Of a stretch of 64,000 bases of DNA, positions 33,807-40,949 are shown in pieces (the first letter of the stretch is position 1; each line of letters begins with the position of its first letter). Location of the stretch: the NCBI GenBank assembly GCA_016866355.1, contig VGMN01000006.1, positions 1 through 64,000 of the forward strand, in the 5' to 3' direction. The position numbers were made by a program, and so were the translations under genes. The stretch comes from Bacteroidota bacterium (GTDB lineage: Bacteria; Bacteroidota; Bacteroidia; Chitinophagales; Chitinophagaceae). The notes under the pieces are model-generated. The model made no database searches, was not told where the DNA came from, and saw only the letters and a list, made by a program, of their open reading frames with translations.

Positions 33807-35438
33807 TTACTTTTCTTGAAGAAAGGGATATTTAAACTCAGTGGGAGGATTAAAGGTTTCTTTAATTGTTCGAGCGCTTAACCAACGATAAAGGTTTAAA
33901 TGAGAACCCGCTTTATCATTTGTACCAGATGCCCGACCTCCACCAAAAGGTTGTTGTCCCACTACCGCTCCCGTTGGTTTATCATTTATATAAAAATTAC
34001 CAGCTGCGTGCCTTAGTTTTTCAGTGGCTATCGCTACGGCTTCTCGATCTTGCGCAATAATTGAACCAGTAAGTGCGTAGGGTGAAGTTGAATCCACTAA
34101 CGATAACGCTTTTTCGAAATTTCCTGCAGGGTAAACATAAAGTGTTAGTACGGGTCCAAAGATCTCTTCGCACATGGTAGTAGACTTGGGATTCTTTGTT
34201 TCAATAATAGTAGGTTGTACAAAATAGCCCTCTTTATCGTCACACTTACCCCCTACCAAAATTTTACACGCTGGATCCTTCTTAGCCTTTTCGATATAAT
34301 TTTTAATGGTTTGATAGCTTTTGCCATCAATTACCGCATTAATAAAATTTGAAAAATCCTCAACTGATCCCATTTTAAATTGACGCACACCGGCAATGAG
34401 TTTCTTTTTTACTTCCTCTGCGATATTTGAGGGAATGTATGCTCTGGAAGCTGCAGAGCATTTTTGTCCTTGGAATTCAAATGCGCCACGTAGCAGGGCG
34501 GTTACTAAAATATCTGGATCTGCACTTTTATGCGCCAACACAAAATCCTTACCTCCTGTTTCACCAACTATACGTGGATAAGATTTATACCGGCCAATAT
34601 TTTTCCCGATTGTTTCCCACATTGCATTGAAAACCTGCGTAGACCCAGTGAAATGCACCCCTGCAAAATCTGGATTAGTAAAACAACCTTCACCAACTGA
34701 AGGCCCGTCTACATAAATCAAATTAATAACTCCGTCAGGCAATCCTGCCTCTTTTAAAATACGTAAGGTTAGCTGTGCAGAATAAATTTGTGTGTAGGCG
34801 CATTTCCATACCACTACATTACCACACAGCGCAGCAGAGGCAGGAAGGTTTCCTCCAATTGCCGTAAAATTGAACGGAGTAATAGCTAACACAAAGCCCT
34901 CAAGTGGACGATATTCCATCCGATTATGAATGCCAGGACTACTAATAGGTTGCTGTTTGTAAATTTCACTGAGGTAATGAACATTGAAACGTAAAAAATC
35001 AATCAATTCACAAGCTGCATCAATTTCCGCTTGGAATGCATTTTTGCTTTGACCAAGCATAGTAGCGGCATTGATATAAGGACGGTATTTAGTGGCCAAC
35101 AAATCAGCTGCTTTTAAGAAAATATGTGCGCGATTTTCCCAGGAAAGATTAGCCCAACCTTGTTTTGCTGCTAACGCCGCATCAATGGCTTGCTTCACAT
35201 GCTTTGCTTCACCTTTATGAAAATACCCCAGCAAGTGCTTTTTCTCGTGGGGAGGGTGTATAGCAATTTTATTACCCGTACGAATTTCTTTACTGCCAAT
35301 GTATTGTGGAATATCTGCAACCTGTGATTTCAATTCTTTGAGTGCCACTTTCAATCGAATCTTCTCGGGCGAGCCTGGTCCATAATTCAAAACAGGCTCA
35401 TTAACTGGTAATGGATAAGAAAAGGTTCCCAATGACAT
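33807..35438 (-). CDS. L-glutamate gamma-semialdehyde (1-pyrroline-5-carboxylate) dehydrogenase
   Basis: A 543-residue aldehyde dehydrogenase of the PruA/ALDH4 type, oxidising glutamate semialdehyde to glutamate in proline and arginine catabolism. Key elements are ITPFNFTAIGGNLPASAAL, FTGSTQVFNAMWETIG, the catalytic Glu region VGETGGKDF and the catalytic Cys in FQGQKCSAASRAYIPS. QPFGGGRASGTNDKAGS near the end is typical. The length matches the 540-residue stand-alone class; there is no fused proline dehydrogenase and none nearby. The gene heads a run pointing into pyrR-pyrB-coaD with a 10-base gap. Confidence 0.93.
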   Translation of the reverse strand: MSLGTFSYPLPVNEPVLNYGPGSPEKIRLKVALKELKSQVADIPQYIGSKEIRTGNKIAIHPPHEKKHLLGYFHKGEAKHVKQAIDAALAAKQGWANLSWENRAHIFLKAADLLATKYRPYINAATMLGQSKNAFQAEIDAACELIDFLRFNVHYLSEIYKQQPISSPGIHNRMEYRPLEGFVLAITPFNFTAIGGNLPASAALCGNVVVWKCAYTQIYSAQLTLRILKEAGLPDGVINLIYVDGPSVGEGCFTNPDFAGVHFTGSTQVFNAMWETIGKNIGRYKSYPRIVGETGGKDFVLAHKSADPDILVTALLRGAFEFQGQKCSAASRAYIPSNIAEEVKKKLIAGVRQFKMGSVEDFSNFINAVIDGKSYQTIKNYIEKAKKDPACKILVGGKCDDKEGYFVQPTIIETKNPKSTTMCEEIFGPVLTLYVYPAGNFEKALSLVDSTSPYALTGSIIAQDREAVAIATEKLRHAAGNFYINDKPTGAVVGQQPFGGGRASGTNDKAGSHLNLYRWLSARTIKETFNPPTEFKYPFLQEK

Positions 35439-35474
35439 AAAAGGTGTTTATGGTTGTAAATAAAGGTACAAAAC

Positions 35475-36570
35475 TTAAGACTGCTTATTGTCTTTTTCGC
35501 TCATCAAAAACGCTTTGATAAAACCATCCAACTCTCCATCCATAACAGGCTGTACGTTACCTACCTCAAAATCAGTTCGATGATCCTTAATCATTTTATA
35601 GGGATGAAAAACATAGCTACGGATTTGGCTCCCCCACTCGATTTTTTTCTTAGTACTGTTTACAGCATCTCTTATTTCATTTCTCTTTTGTAACTCTTCC
35701 TCGTAAAGACGGCTTTTTAACATGGTCATGGCTTTTTCACGATTACCCAGTTGTGATCGCTCGGTTTGGCAAACCACCACAATTCCAGTAGGTAGGTGCG
35801 TCAACATTACTTTTGTTTCAACTTTATTAACGTTTTGACCACCTGCGCCCCCACTACGCGCAGTCTCCATTTTCACGTCAGCTTCTTTTATATCAATATG
35901 AATGGTATCGTCGACTAACGGGTATACAAATACTGATGAAAAGGAAGTGTGTCTTCGAGCATTACTATCAAAAGGAGAAATACGGACCAGTCTGTGTACG
36001 CCACTCTCAGCTTTTAAAAACCCATACGCGAATGGCCCCTCAAACTGCAACGTACACGTTTTAATACCTGCACCATCGCCCCATACCCAATCTAGCTCAG
36101 TAACTTTCCATCCTTGCTTTTCACCATACATGCGGTACATTCTAGCAAGCATTTCAGCCCAATCCTGGCTTTCAGTCCCACCTGCACCAGAATTGATTTG
36201 TAGAACTGCGGGTAATTCATCTTCATGTTCGTTCAAAGTTGCTTTAAACTCTGCATCATCAAGCAAAACTTGTGCTTTGTCATAGGCTTCCTGGGTTTCA
36301 CCCTCCGCTGCATCTCCTGCTTTCCAGAAATCAAAAAGTACAGCAAAATCATCCACAGATTGTTCTGCTAAAGAATAAAAACCCACCCAATATTCATTGA
36401 GTTTGATACTCTTCACTATTTCGGTGGCGCGCTTATTATCGTCCCAAAAACCAGGACTTAGCGAAAGTTGTTTGTCTTGTGTAATTTTTTGAAGTCGGTT
36501 CTCGACGTCAAAGAAACCTCCTTATCCCGGTTACGCGGGACCGCATTTCCTGTAATTTCTCAATTGTCAT
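35475..36570 (-). CDS. prfB: Peptide chain release factor 2, expressed by +1 programmed frameshift
   Basis: RF2 recognises UGA and UAA. The ATG at 36570 opens 20 codons ([20 protein letters not shown]) ending at an in-frame TGA (36510-36508); a +1 shift at CTT-T continues as [20 protein letters not shown] into the downstream frame, giving 364 residues, the normal RF2 length. The anticodon-like SPF motif is in [12 protein letters not shown] and the catalytic GGQ in [14 protein letters not shown]. The frame beginning at the ATG at 36416 is only the distal part and lacks the N-terminal domain start. A perfect -7 promoter box sits 4 bases before the ATG. The Smr gene lies immediately upstream. 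Confidence 0.96.
36507..36526 (-). promoter_or_regulatory. prfB: RF2 programmed frameshift site
   Basis: The minus strand reads AAGGAGG, three T residues, then CTTTGAC. This is the classic arrangement: an internal Shine-Dalgarno sequence three bases before the slippery CTT, followed by the UGA stop and C. When RF2 is scarce, the ribosome slips +1 and makes RF2, giving autoregulation. Confidence 0.95.
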
Positions 36571-36574
36571 ACTG

Positions 36575-36582
36575 CAAAAGTA
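36575..36582 (-). promoter_or_regulatory. prfB -7 promoter element
   Basis: The minus strand reads TACTTTTG, a perfect TAnnTTTG, exactly 4 bases before the prfB ATG and 6 bases after the stop of the Smr gene. Confidence 0.5.
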
Positions 36583-36587
36583 GTTAA

Positions 36588-37619
36588 TTAATATTGAAAA
36601 TGAATCGTGGTGGCTCCTTGCCCAAAACGGGGGTCATACCTATTTTCAAAAAATTGCACTTCCTTCATTTGACGCAAAAGCTGATGTATTTCGCTTTTTA
36701 ACTTTCCTTCGCCTACGCCATGTATCACCACCAAGGTTGGCTGTTGATTTCGTATGGTTCTTTCAACCACTTTGTCAAAATGTGCAAGTTGTGTTTGTAA
36801 AATTTCAAAATTTGACAGCCCCTTCCAATCAGTCAAAAGATTTTCAATGTGTAAATCCACAATATGCGAAAAAGAATCTATGAAATCCTGCTGGTGTAGT
36901 GCTGAGGTTGGCGATATGCCAACAGTGGGTTTTATAGTAACAGGAGTGGCCAACGAAAGAGTATCTTTTTCAGGATAGTTGTCAATAATTGAAATTGAAA
37001 AACTAGCTAACTTCTGTGTACGGACATTTTCTAACTGCTCAAACAATTGTCGAGGTTTTAATTTCACAGAAGTGGTTAGCTGATCTTGAAATCTGGAAGA
37101 AGCACCAACCAGATTAAATGTAAAATTGAAGACTGGATTATCACTTAAATCTTCGAATAAAATATCATGTAAATAAAAATCAGTTTCCGATTGACTGGCG
37201 CCGTCCATACTCCATAGTAGCTGCCCCTTTTTTTTAAAGGAATAAGAAAATGAAAATGATAAGGGCATTTGATTTGATAAATAAACTTTGAAATGCGTTA
37301 CTAAAAATGCAGACTCGGCGTTATCAATTACAGGAAAAAAAATGATTGATAAGCCTCCATCCAACTCATTTTTTCTTCCACTACCTTTTTCTTTTGGTAT
37401 TGCTGAAAGCGAGCTTGAACCTTTTCCTACCCCCGGAAAAGCAGGTTGATTTTTTTTTGAAAAATTGTAGTAGTACGGAAAATCAATTTGATCTAAATAC
37501 ACAGGGAAATCAATCCCATCTACCTCAATTCTAGCCATTTCCTGGCTTAAAATCTCGAGGATAATTCCTTCTTCTTGGGAGTGAAGTAATAATATCTTGT
37601 CACCAACCTGGTATTTCAT
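36588..37619 (-). CDS. Smr domain protein (DUF2027-like)
   Basis: A 343-residue protein. The N-terminal 60 residues (YQVGDKILLLHSQEEGIILEI) form a small beta-barrel like that before MutS2 Smr domains; the middle resembles DUF2027, a beta-rich domain of unknown role. The C-terminal 80 residues are an Smr domain (IDLHIENL-like VDLHIENLLTDWKG; VVIHGVGEGKLKSEIHQLLRQ), a fold with nuclease activity in some families; the HGxGxG motif appears as HGVGEGK. There is no MutS ATPase, so this is not MutS2. The 3' end of the RNase P RNA lies 17 bases upstream. Confidence 0.8.
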   Translation of the reverse strand: MKYQVGDKILLLHSQEEGIILEILSQEMARIEVDGIDFPVYLDQIDFPYYYNFSKKNQPAFPGVGKGSSSLSAIPKEKGSGRKNELDGGLSIIFFPVIDNAESAFLVTHFKVYLSNQMPLSFSFSYSFKKKGQLLWSMDGASQSETDFYLHDILFEDLSDNPVFNFTFNLVGASSRFQDQLTTSVKLKPRQLFEQLENVRTQKLASFSISIIDNYPEKDTLSLATPVTIKPTVGISPTSALHQQDFIDSFSHIVDLHIENLLTDWKGLSNFEILQTQLAHFDKVVERTIRNQQPTLVVIHGVGEGKLKSEIHQLLRQMKEVQFFENRYDPRFGQGATTIHFQY

Positions 37620-37635
37620 AAAAGGAATAAAAAAA

Positions 37636-37989
37636 CTACAGGCCTGTAAGCCGGATTCTGTCGAGGGCCTTCATTTATCTGCCAGATGAGTTACCTCATC
37701 GGTCAAGCTGCCTACCCTGTAACCATGCCTTTCAGCATTCAGGCGTGCAGCCTTCAATGGTTACTATACGTGGCATTTCAGCGTGCAAGGTTTACCCGCT
37801 CCCCATGTTACCATCAAGAGCCGTGGGCTCTTACCCCACGTTTTCATCCTCACCTTTATTGCTAAAGGCAGTTATTTTCTGTGGCACTTGCTGTCATCAG
37901 TAAACTGACGCCCGGCTATTCACCGGTGCACTGCACTTTGCTGTCCGGACTTTCCTACTCCAAAAGGAGTCGAAGACCTGGCCTGTAGC
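37636..37989 (-). ncRNA. rnpB: RNase P RNA (bacterial type A)
   Basis: About 354 nt with the universally conserved RNase P landmarks. Near the 5' end is AGGAAAGTCCGGACAGC (conserved region I, P4 strand), and at the 3' end ACAGAATCCGGCTTACAGGCC (conserved region V). The first and last bases (CTACAGGCC and GGCCTGTAG) pair to form P1. The internal GTGAGGATGAAAACGTGGGGTAAGAGCCCACG region is recognisable as well. The RNA cleaves 5' leaders from pre-tRNAs with RnpA. Ends are set from P1 and the promoter box, so accuracy is a few bases. The 3' terminus is a palindromic TACAGGCCTGTA followed by seven T residues that could terminate transcription. Confidence 0.95.
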
Positions 37990-37993
37990 ATTG

Positions 37994-38001
37994 CAAAGAT
38001 A
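37994..38001 (-). promoter_or_regulatory. rnpB -7 promoter element
   Basis: The minus strand reads TATCTTTG, a perfect TAnnTTTG, with about 4-6 bases to the inferred RNA 5' end at P1. This spacing calibrates where transcription starts relative to the box in this genome. Confidence 0.65.
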
Positions 38002-38018
38002 CAACCAAATTAATTGCG

Positions 38019-38189
38019 CTATTTGGGAGGAATTGTATCAATCCGTAACCCCTCCTGTAAATCACGCTGCAAGGTATCAATGGCACTAATCAATTGTTTC
38101 ACTTGCTGGTGAGGCATCATGCTATTATCCAGCGCATACTTTACTGATTCTAAATTTTGCCAGTGATATTGCGCTTGCGTTTCTCTCAT
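38019..38189 (-). CDS. Small 56-residue protein of unknown function
   Basis: A frame of 56 codons between the RNase P RNA and the amino-acid permease gene. It starts MRETQAQYHWQNLESVKYAL and continues through a segment rich in Gln and Leu (VKQLISAIDTLQRDLQEGLR) to IDTIPPK. It looks like one or two amphipathic helices and is probably cytoplasmic. I do not recognise it. Its stop lies about 18 bases from the rnpB -7 box. Coding is supported by sensible residue composition and a clean ATG-to-stop frame filling the gap; conservation would settle it. Confidence 0.6.
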   Translation of the reverse strand: MRETQAQYHWQNLESVKYALDNSMMPHQQVKQLISAIDTLQRDLQEGLRIDTIPPK

Positions 38190-38241
38190 GCTAAAACGAT
38201 AAATCCGTTCAACTCGAAAGCTTACAAAACAAAACAGTAGT

Positions 38242-39927
38242 TTATTTAGCGTTTAGTTTGCTATTTTTTTTGCCATATGAGAAATAAATAATCAAACCTA
38301 CCAACATCCAAACAAAAAACCATTTCCAGCTTGTAATTGGAATTTCAACTAATAAGTATAAGCAGGATAATACACCCATCACTGGAATAAATGCCAAGTT
38401 CTTTATAGCTGTAAAAAATACAATTAACAAACTGATTAAGAAATAAAGAATCAATAATACGCCATCTGAAGATCCAGATTGTATTGCCTCAAAAGCTAAT
38501 TTAATTCTGGCGAGATTAAGAAAAAGAAAAACAATATAAAAAGCAGGAATCAAATATCGCCCACTCCAATCTGGCAATTTAAATTGCCCCGCTTTTTTCT
38601 CAACTCTTGGAAGAAATAGCACCCCACCCGAAACAAGTACAAAAGCAAATAAGGTACCGATACTGGTTAGATCTGTTACTAATCCAGCTTGTAAGAAAAG
38701 GGCCCCAACGCCTACTATTATGCCAGTTACCAGGGTTGCAAAACCTGGTGTCTGGTATTTATTTAGCGATTGGAATTTAGCCGGTAGTAGACCGTCGCGA
38801 CTCATGCTCATCCAAATTCTAGGTTGCCCAATTTGAAAAACAACTAATACGGACGTAGTAGCTACAACCGCACTGATTGATACAATTTTTTCAATCCAGG
38901 GCGCTCTCTTTTCAAATACAAATGCAAGTGGATCGGTGATTCCTTCAAATAGTGCATAATGCTCCATTCCTGTCAAAACAAGCGCAATAGCGATGTACAA
39001 CACAGTACAGATTACCAACGAATTGATCATACCCCTTGGTAAATCTCGTTGGGGATTTTTACACTCCTCTGCCATAGTAGAAATAGCATCAAACCCAATG
39101 TAAGCATAGAATACTGCCGAAACTCCTTTCAGAACCCCAGCAATTCCGTTTGGCATAAAAGGCGTCCAATTGTTAGTGTCTACATAAAAAGCACCGGCAC
39201 CAATGACAAAAAGTATTACCGCTACCTTGAAAAGCACCATTAAGTTAGTCCCTTGCTTACTTTCTTTAATGCCAACATAAGCCAAATAAGTAACCAGTGC
39301 AACAATTATAAAAGCTGGTAAATTGAAAAAAAGTGGGGTTTGCCCCAACTTGGGTGCTGCTTCATAAGCCTCTTTTGCAAAACGAAATGATTCGAGTTGC
39401 GATGTATTGAACGAATCAGCATTGGAAAGTGCCGCAACCGCTTGTTTATAAGCGGATGTAGCCGTAACGGGATCCACTAACATCCATGATGGCAATTCAA
39501 TATGCAATAAATGCACTAAAAGGTTATTAAAATATCCACTCCAGGATATAGCTACTACTATATTCCCAATGGCGTATTCTAATATTAGCGCCCAACCAAT
39601 TATCCATGCGATCATTTCACCAAATACAACATAGGAATAGGTATAGGCACTTCCAGCCAACGGAACTCGGCTTGCGAATTCAGCATAACATAATGCTGAA
39701 AATCCACAGGTTATTGCAGTAATAATAAATAAAATTGAAATACCGGGTCCTCCTTGATAGGCAGCAGATCCAATGGTTGAAAAGATTCCAGCCCCAATTA
39801 CAGCGGCAATACCCATAAAAGTAAGATCTCGAACACCTAACACTTTACGTAGCCCCTTGCCAGCTAACGTGCTTTCATCCTGATGTTGTAATAGTGAAAG
39901 GGATTTTTTTCTGAATAATCCTGCCAT
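38242..39927 (-). CDS. APC-family amino acid permease
   Basis: A 561-residue integral membrane transporter with about 12-14 helices. RKVLGVRDLTFMGIAAVIGAGIF holds the helix-1 GAGIF motif for substrate binding, and ALCYAEFASRVPLAGSAYTYSYVVFGE and FYAYIGFDAISTMAEECKNPQRDLPRG are hallmarks of the cationic amino acid transporter/YfnA branch. An approximately 50-residue periplasmic insertion lies between helices 3 and 4, and the protein ends in a polar SYGKKNSKLNAK tail. It probably imports amino acids by proton symport; the specific substrate is not determinable. It follows the polyprenyl synthase gene by 17 bases. Confidence 0.9.
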   Translation of the reverse strand: MAGLFRKKSLSLLQHQDESTLAGKGLRKVLGVRDLTFMGIAAVIGAGIFSTIGSAAYQGGPGISILFIITAITCGFSALCYAEFASRVPLAGSAYTYSYVVFGEMIAWIIGWALILEYAIGNIVVAISWSGYFNNLLVHLLHIELPSWMLVDPVTATSAYKQAVAALSNADSFNTSQLESFRFAKEAYEAAPKLGQTPLFFNLPAFIIVALVTYLAYVGIKESKQGTNLMVLFKVAVILFVIGAGAFYVDTNNWTPFMPNGIAGVLKGVSAVFYAYIGFDAISTMAEECKNPQRDLPRGMINSLVICTVLYIAIALVLTGMEHYALFEGITDPLAFVFEKRAPWIEKIVSISAVVATTSVLVVFQIGQPRIWMSMSRDGLLPAKFQSLNKYQTPGFATLVTGIIVGVGALFLQAGLVTDLTSIGTLFAFVLVSGGVLFLPRVEKKAGQFKLPDWSGRYLIPAFYIVFLFLNLARIKLAFEAIQSGSSDGVLLILYFLISLLIVFFTAIKNLAFIPVMGVLSCLYLLVEIPITSWKWFFVWMLVGLIIYFSYGKKNSKLNAK

Positions 39928-39944
39928 AAATAGTGGTTAAAATT

Positions 39945-40910
39945 TTAAACCTGACGTTGAATCAAGTAATCGGCCAATGATAATAGCGGTTGCTTCCTAG
40001 AGGACACTACAGCAATTTGGTCAAGATCTGATAGGGCTTGATCAAGAAACTGCTGTTTTAATTGCAACGCCCATTCATCAATTTGACAGCTCTTATAAAT
40101 AGATAATACTTCAGCAATTTTACTTTCATCCTGACGCCCTTGCCAATATTGTAATCTCTCCCTTGCACTTGTATCAGCCGTATCCAAGGCATGTATTAAA
40201 AGAAAGGTTTTTTTATCTGCCAAAATATCTCCTCCTACCAATTTTCCAAATTTAGATGGATCACCAAAAGCATCCAGATAATCATCTTGTACCTGGAATG
40301 CAAGTCCAAGCTTCAATCCAAATGAATACAAAAGATGCTGATTCCTTTCACTGGCGCCTCCAAGAATTGCACCTATCATTAAAGCAGCGGCTAATAACAC
40401 CGATGTTTTCTTTTCAATCATCTCTAAATAAGAAGCAAAGGATACCTCTACTTGCTTTTCAAAATCCATATCTAATTGCTGCCCTTCACAAACCTCAATA
40501 GCAGTTTTATTAAACAATGAAAGTATGGCAGGTAATGAAGCGGCAGGTACTTTGCTTAAGTATGAATAAGCTTTTATCATCATTACATCACCCGCCAGGA
40601 GAGCCGTGTTATTTCCATACTTTTCATGAACTGTTTGTACCCCTCTTCGAAGTGGTGCCTTATCCATGATATCATCGTGAATGAGCGTAAAGTTGTGGAA
40701 AAGCTCAATCGCAGTGGCAGCCTCCCAAGTTGATGGGTGAATAGAGGAAAAGAGTTCATTTCCCATCAAACATAACAATGGACGTATTCGCTTACCTCCT
40801 AATTGTAAGAAATGACGGTTTGGCTCGTATAAGCTTGTAGGTGAGGACGGAAAATGATCTCGATCAAAAAATTGATTGAATTGGTCGGCTAACTGAGCAA
40901 AGGATTGCAT
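39945..40910 (-). CDS. Polyprenyl diphosphate synthase
   Basis: A 321-residue trans-prenyltransferase that elongates allylic diphosphates with isopentenyl diphosphate. Both aspartate-rich motifs are intact: LIHDDIMDKAPLRRG (first, about residue 85) and FQVQDDYLDAFGD (second, about 215); the GGKRIRPLLCLMG motif near residue 35 binds IPP. Product length is set by residues before the first motif and cannot be assigned confidently; geranylgeranyl or a longer quinone side chain is possible. A near-consensus -7 box (TAACTTTC, one mismatch) sits 4 bases before the ATG. RNase R lies upstream, the permease downstream. Confidence 0.9.
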   Translation of the reverse strand: MQSFAQLADQFNQFFDRDHFPSSPTSLYEPNRHFLQLGGKRIRPLLCLMGNELFSSIHPSTWEAATAIELFHNFTLIHDDIMDKAPLRRGVQTVHEKYGNNTALLAGDVMMIKAYSYLSKVPAASLPAILSLFNKTAIEVCEGQQLDMDFEKQVEVSFASYLEMIEKKTSVLLAAALMIGAILGGASERNQHLLYSFGLKLGLAFQVQDDYLDAFGDPSKFGKLVGGDILADKKTFLLIHALDTADTSARERLQYWQGRQDESKIAEVLSIYKSCQIDEWALQLKQQFLDQALSDLDQIAVVSSRKQPLLSLADYLIQRQV

Positions 40911-40949
40911 GGTGGAAAGTTAGCAGATTTTTATCAGCTATGTATCAGT

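Noticed and set aside
35475-36416. Frame starting at the ATG at 36416 suggesting an RF2 missing its N-terminal start, possibly a pseudogene
   Set aside because: The upstream 20 codons plus the CTT-TGA-C slippery site restore a full RF2, so the gene is intact and regulated by frameshift.
36588-37619. MutS2 mismatch-repair-like gene
   Set aside because: The Smr domain is present but there is no MutS ATPase or clamp region; the protein is 343 residues.
37620-38018. An apparently empty stretch of about 400 bases
   Set aside because: It is the RNase P RNA gene and its promoter.
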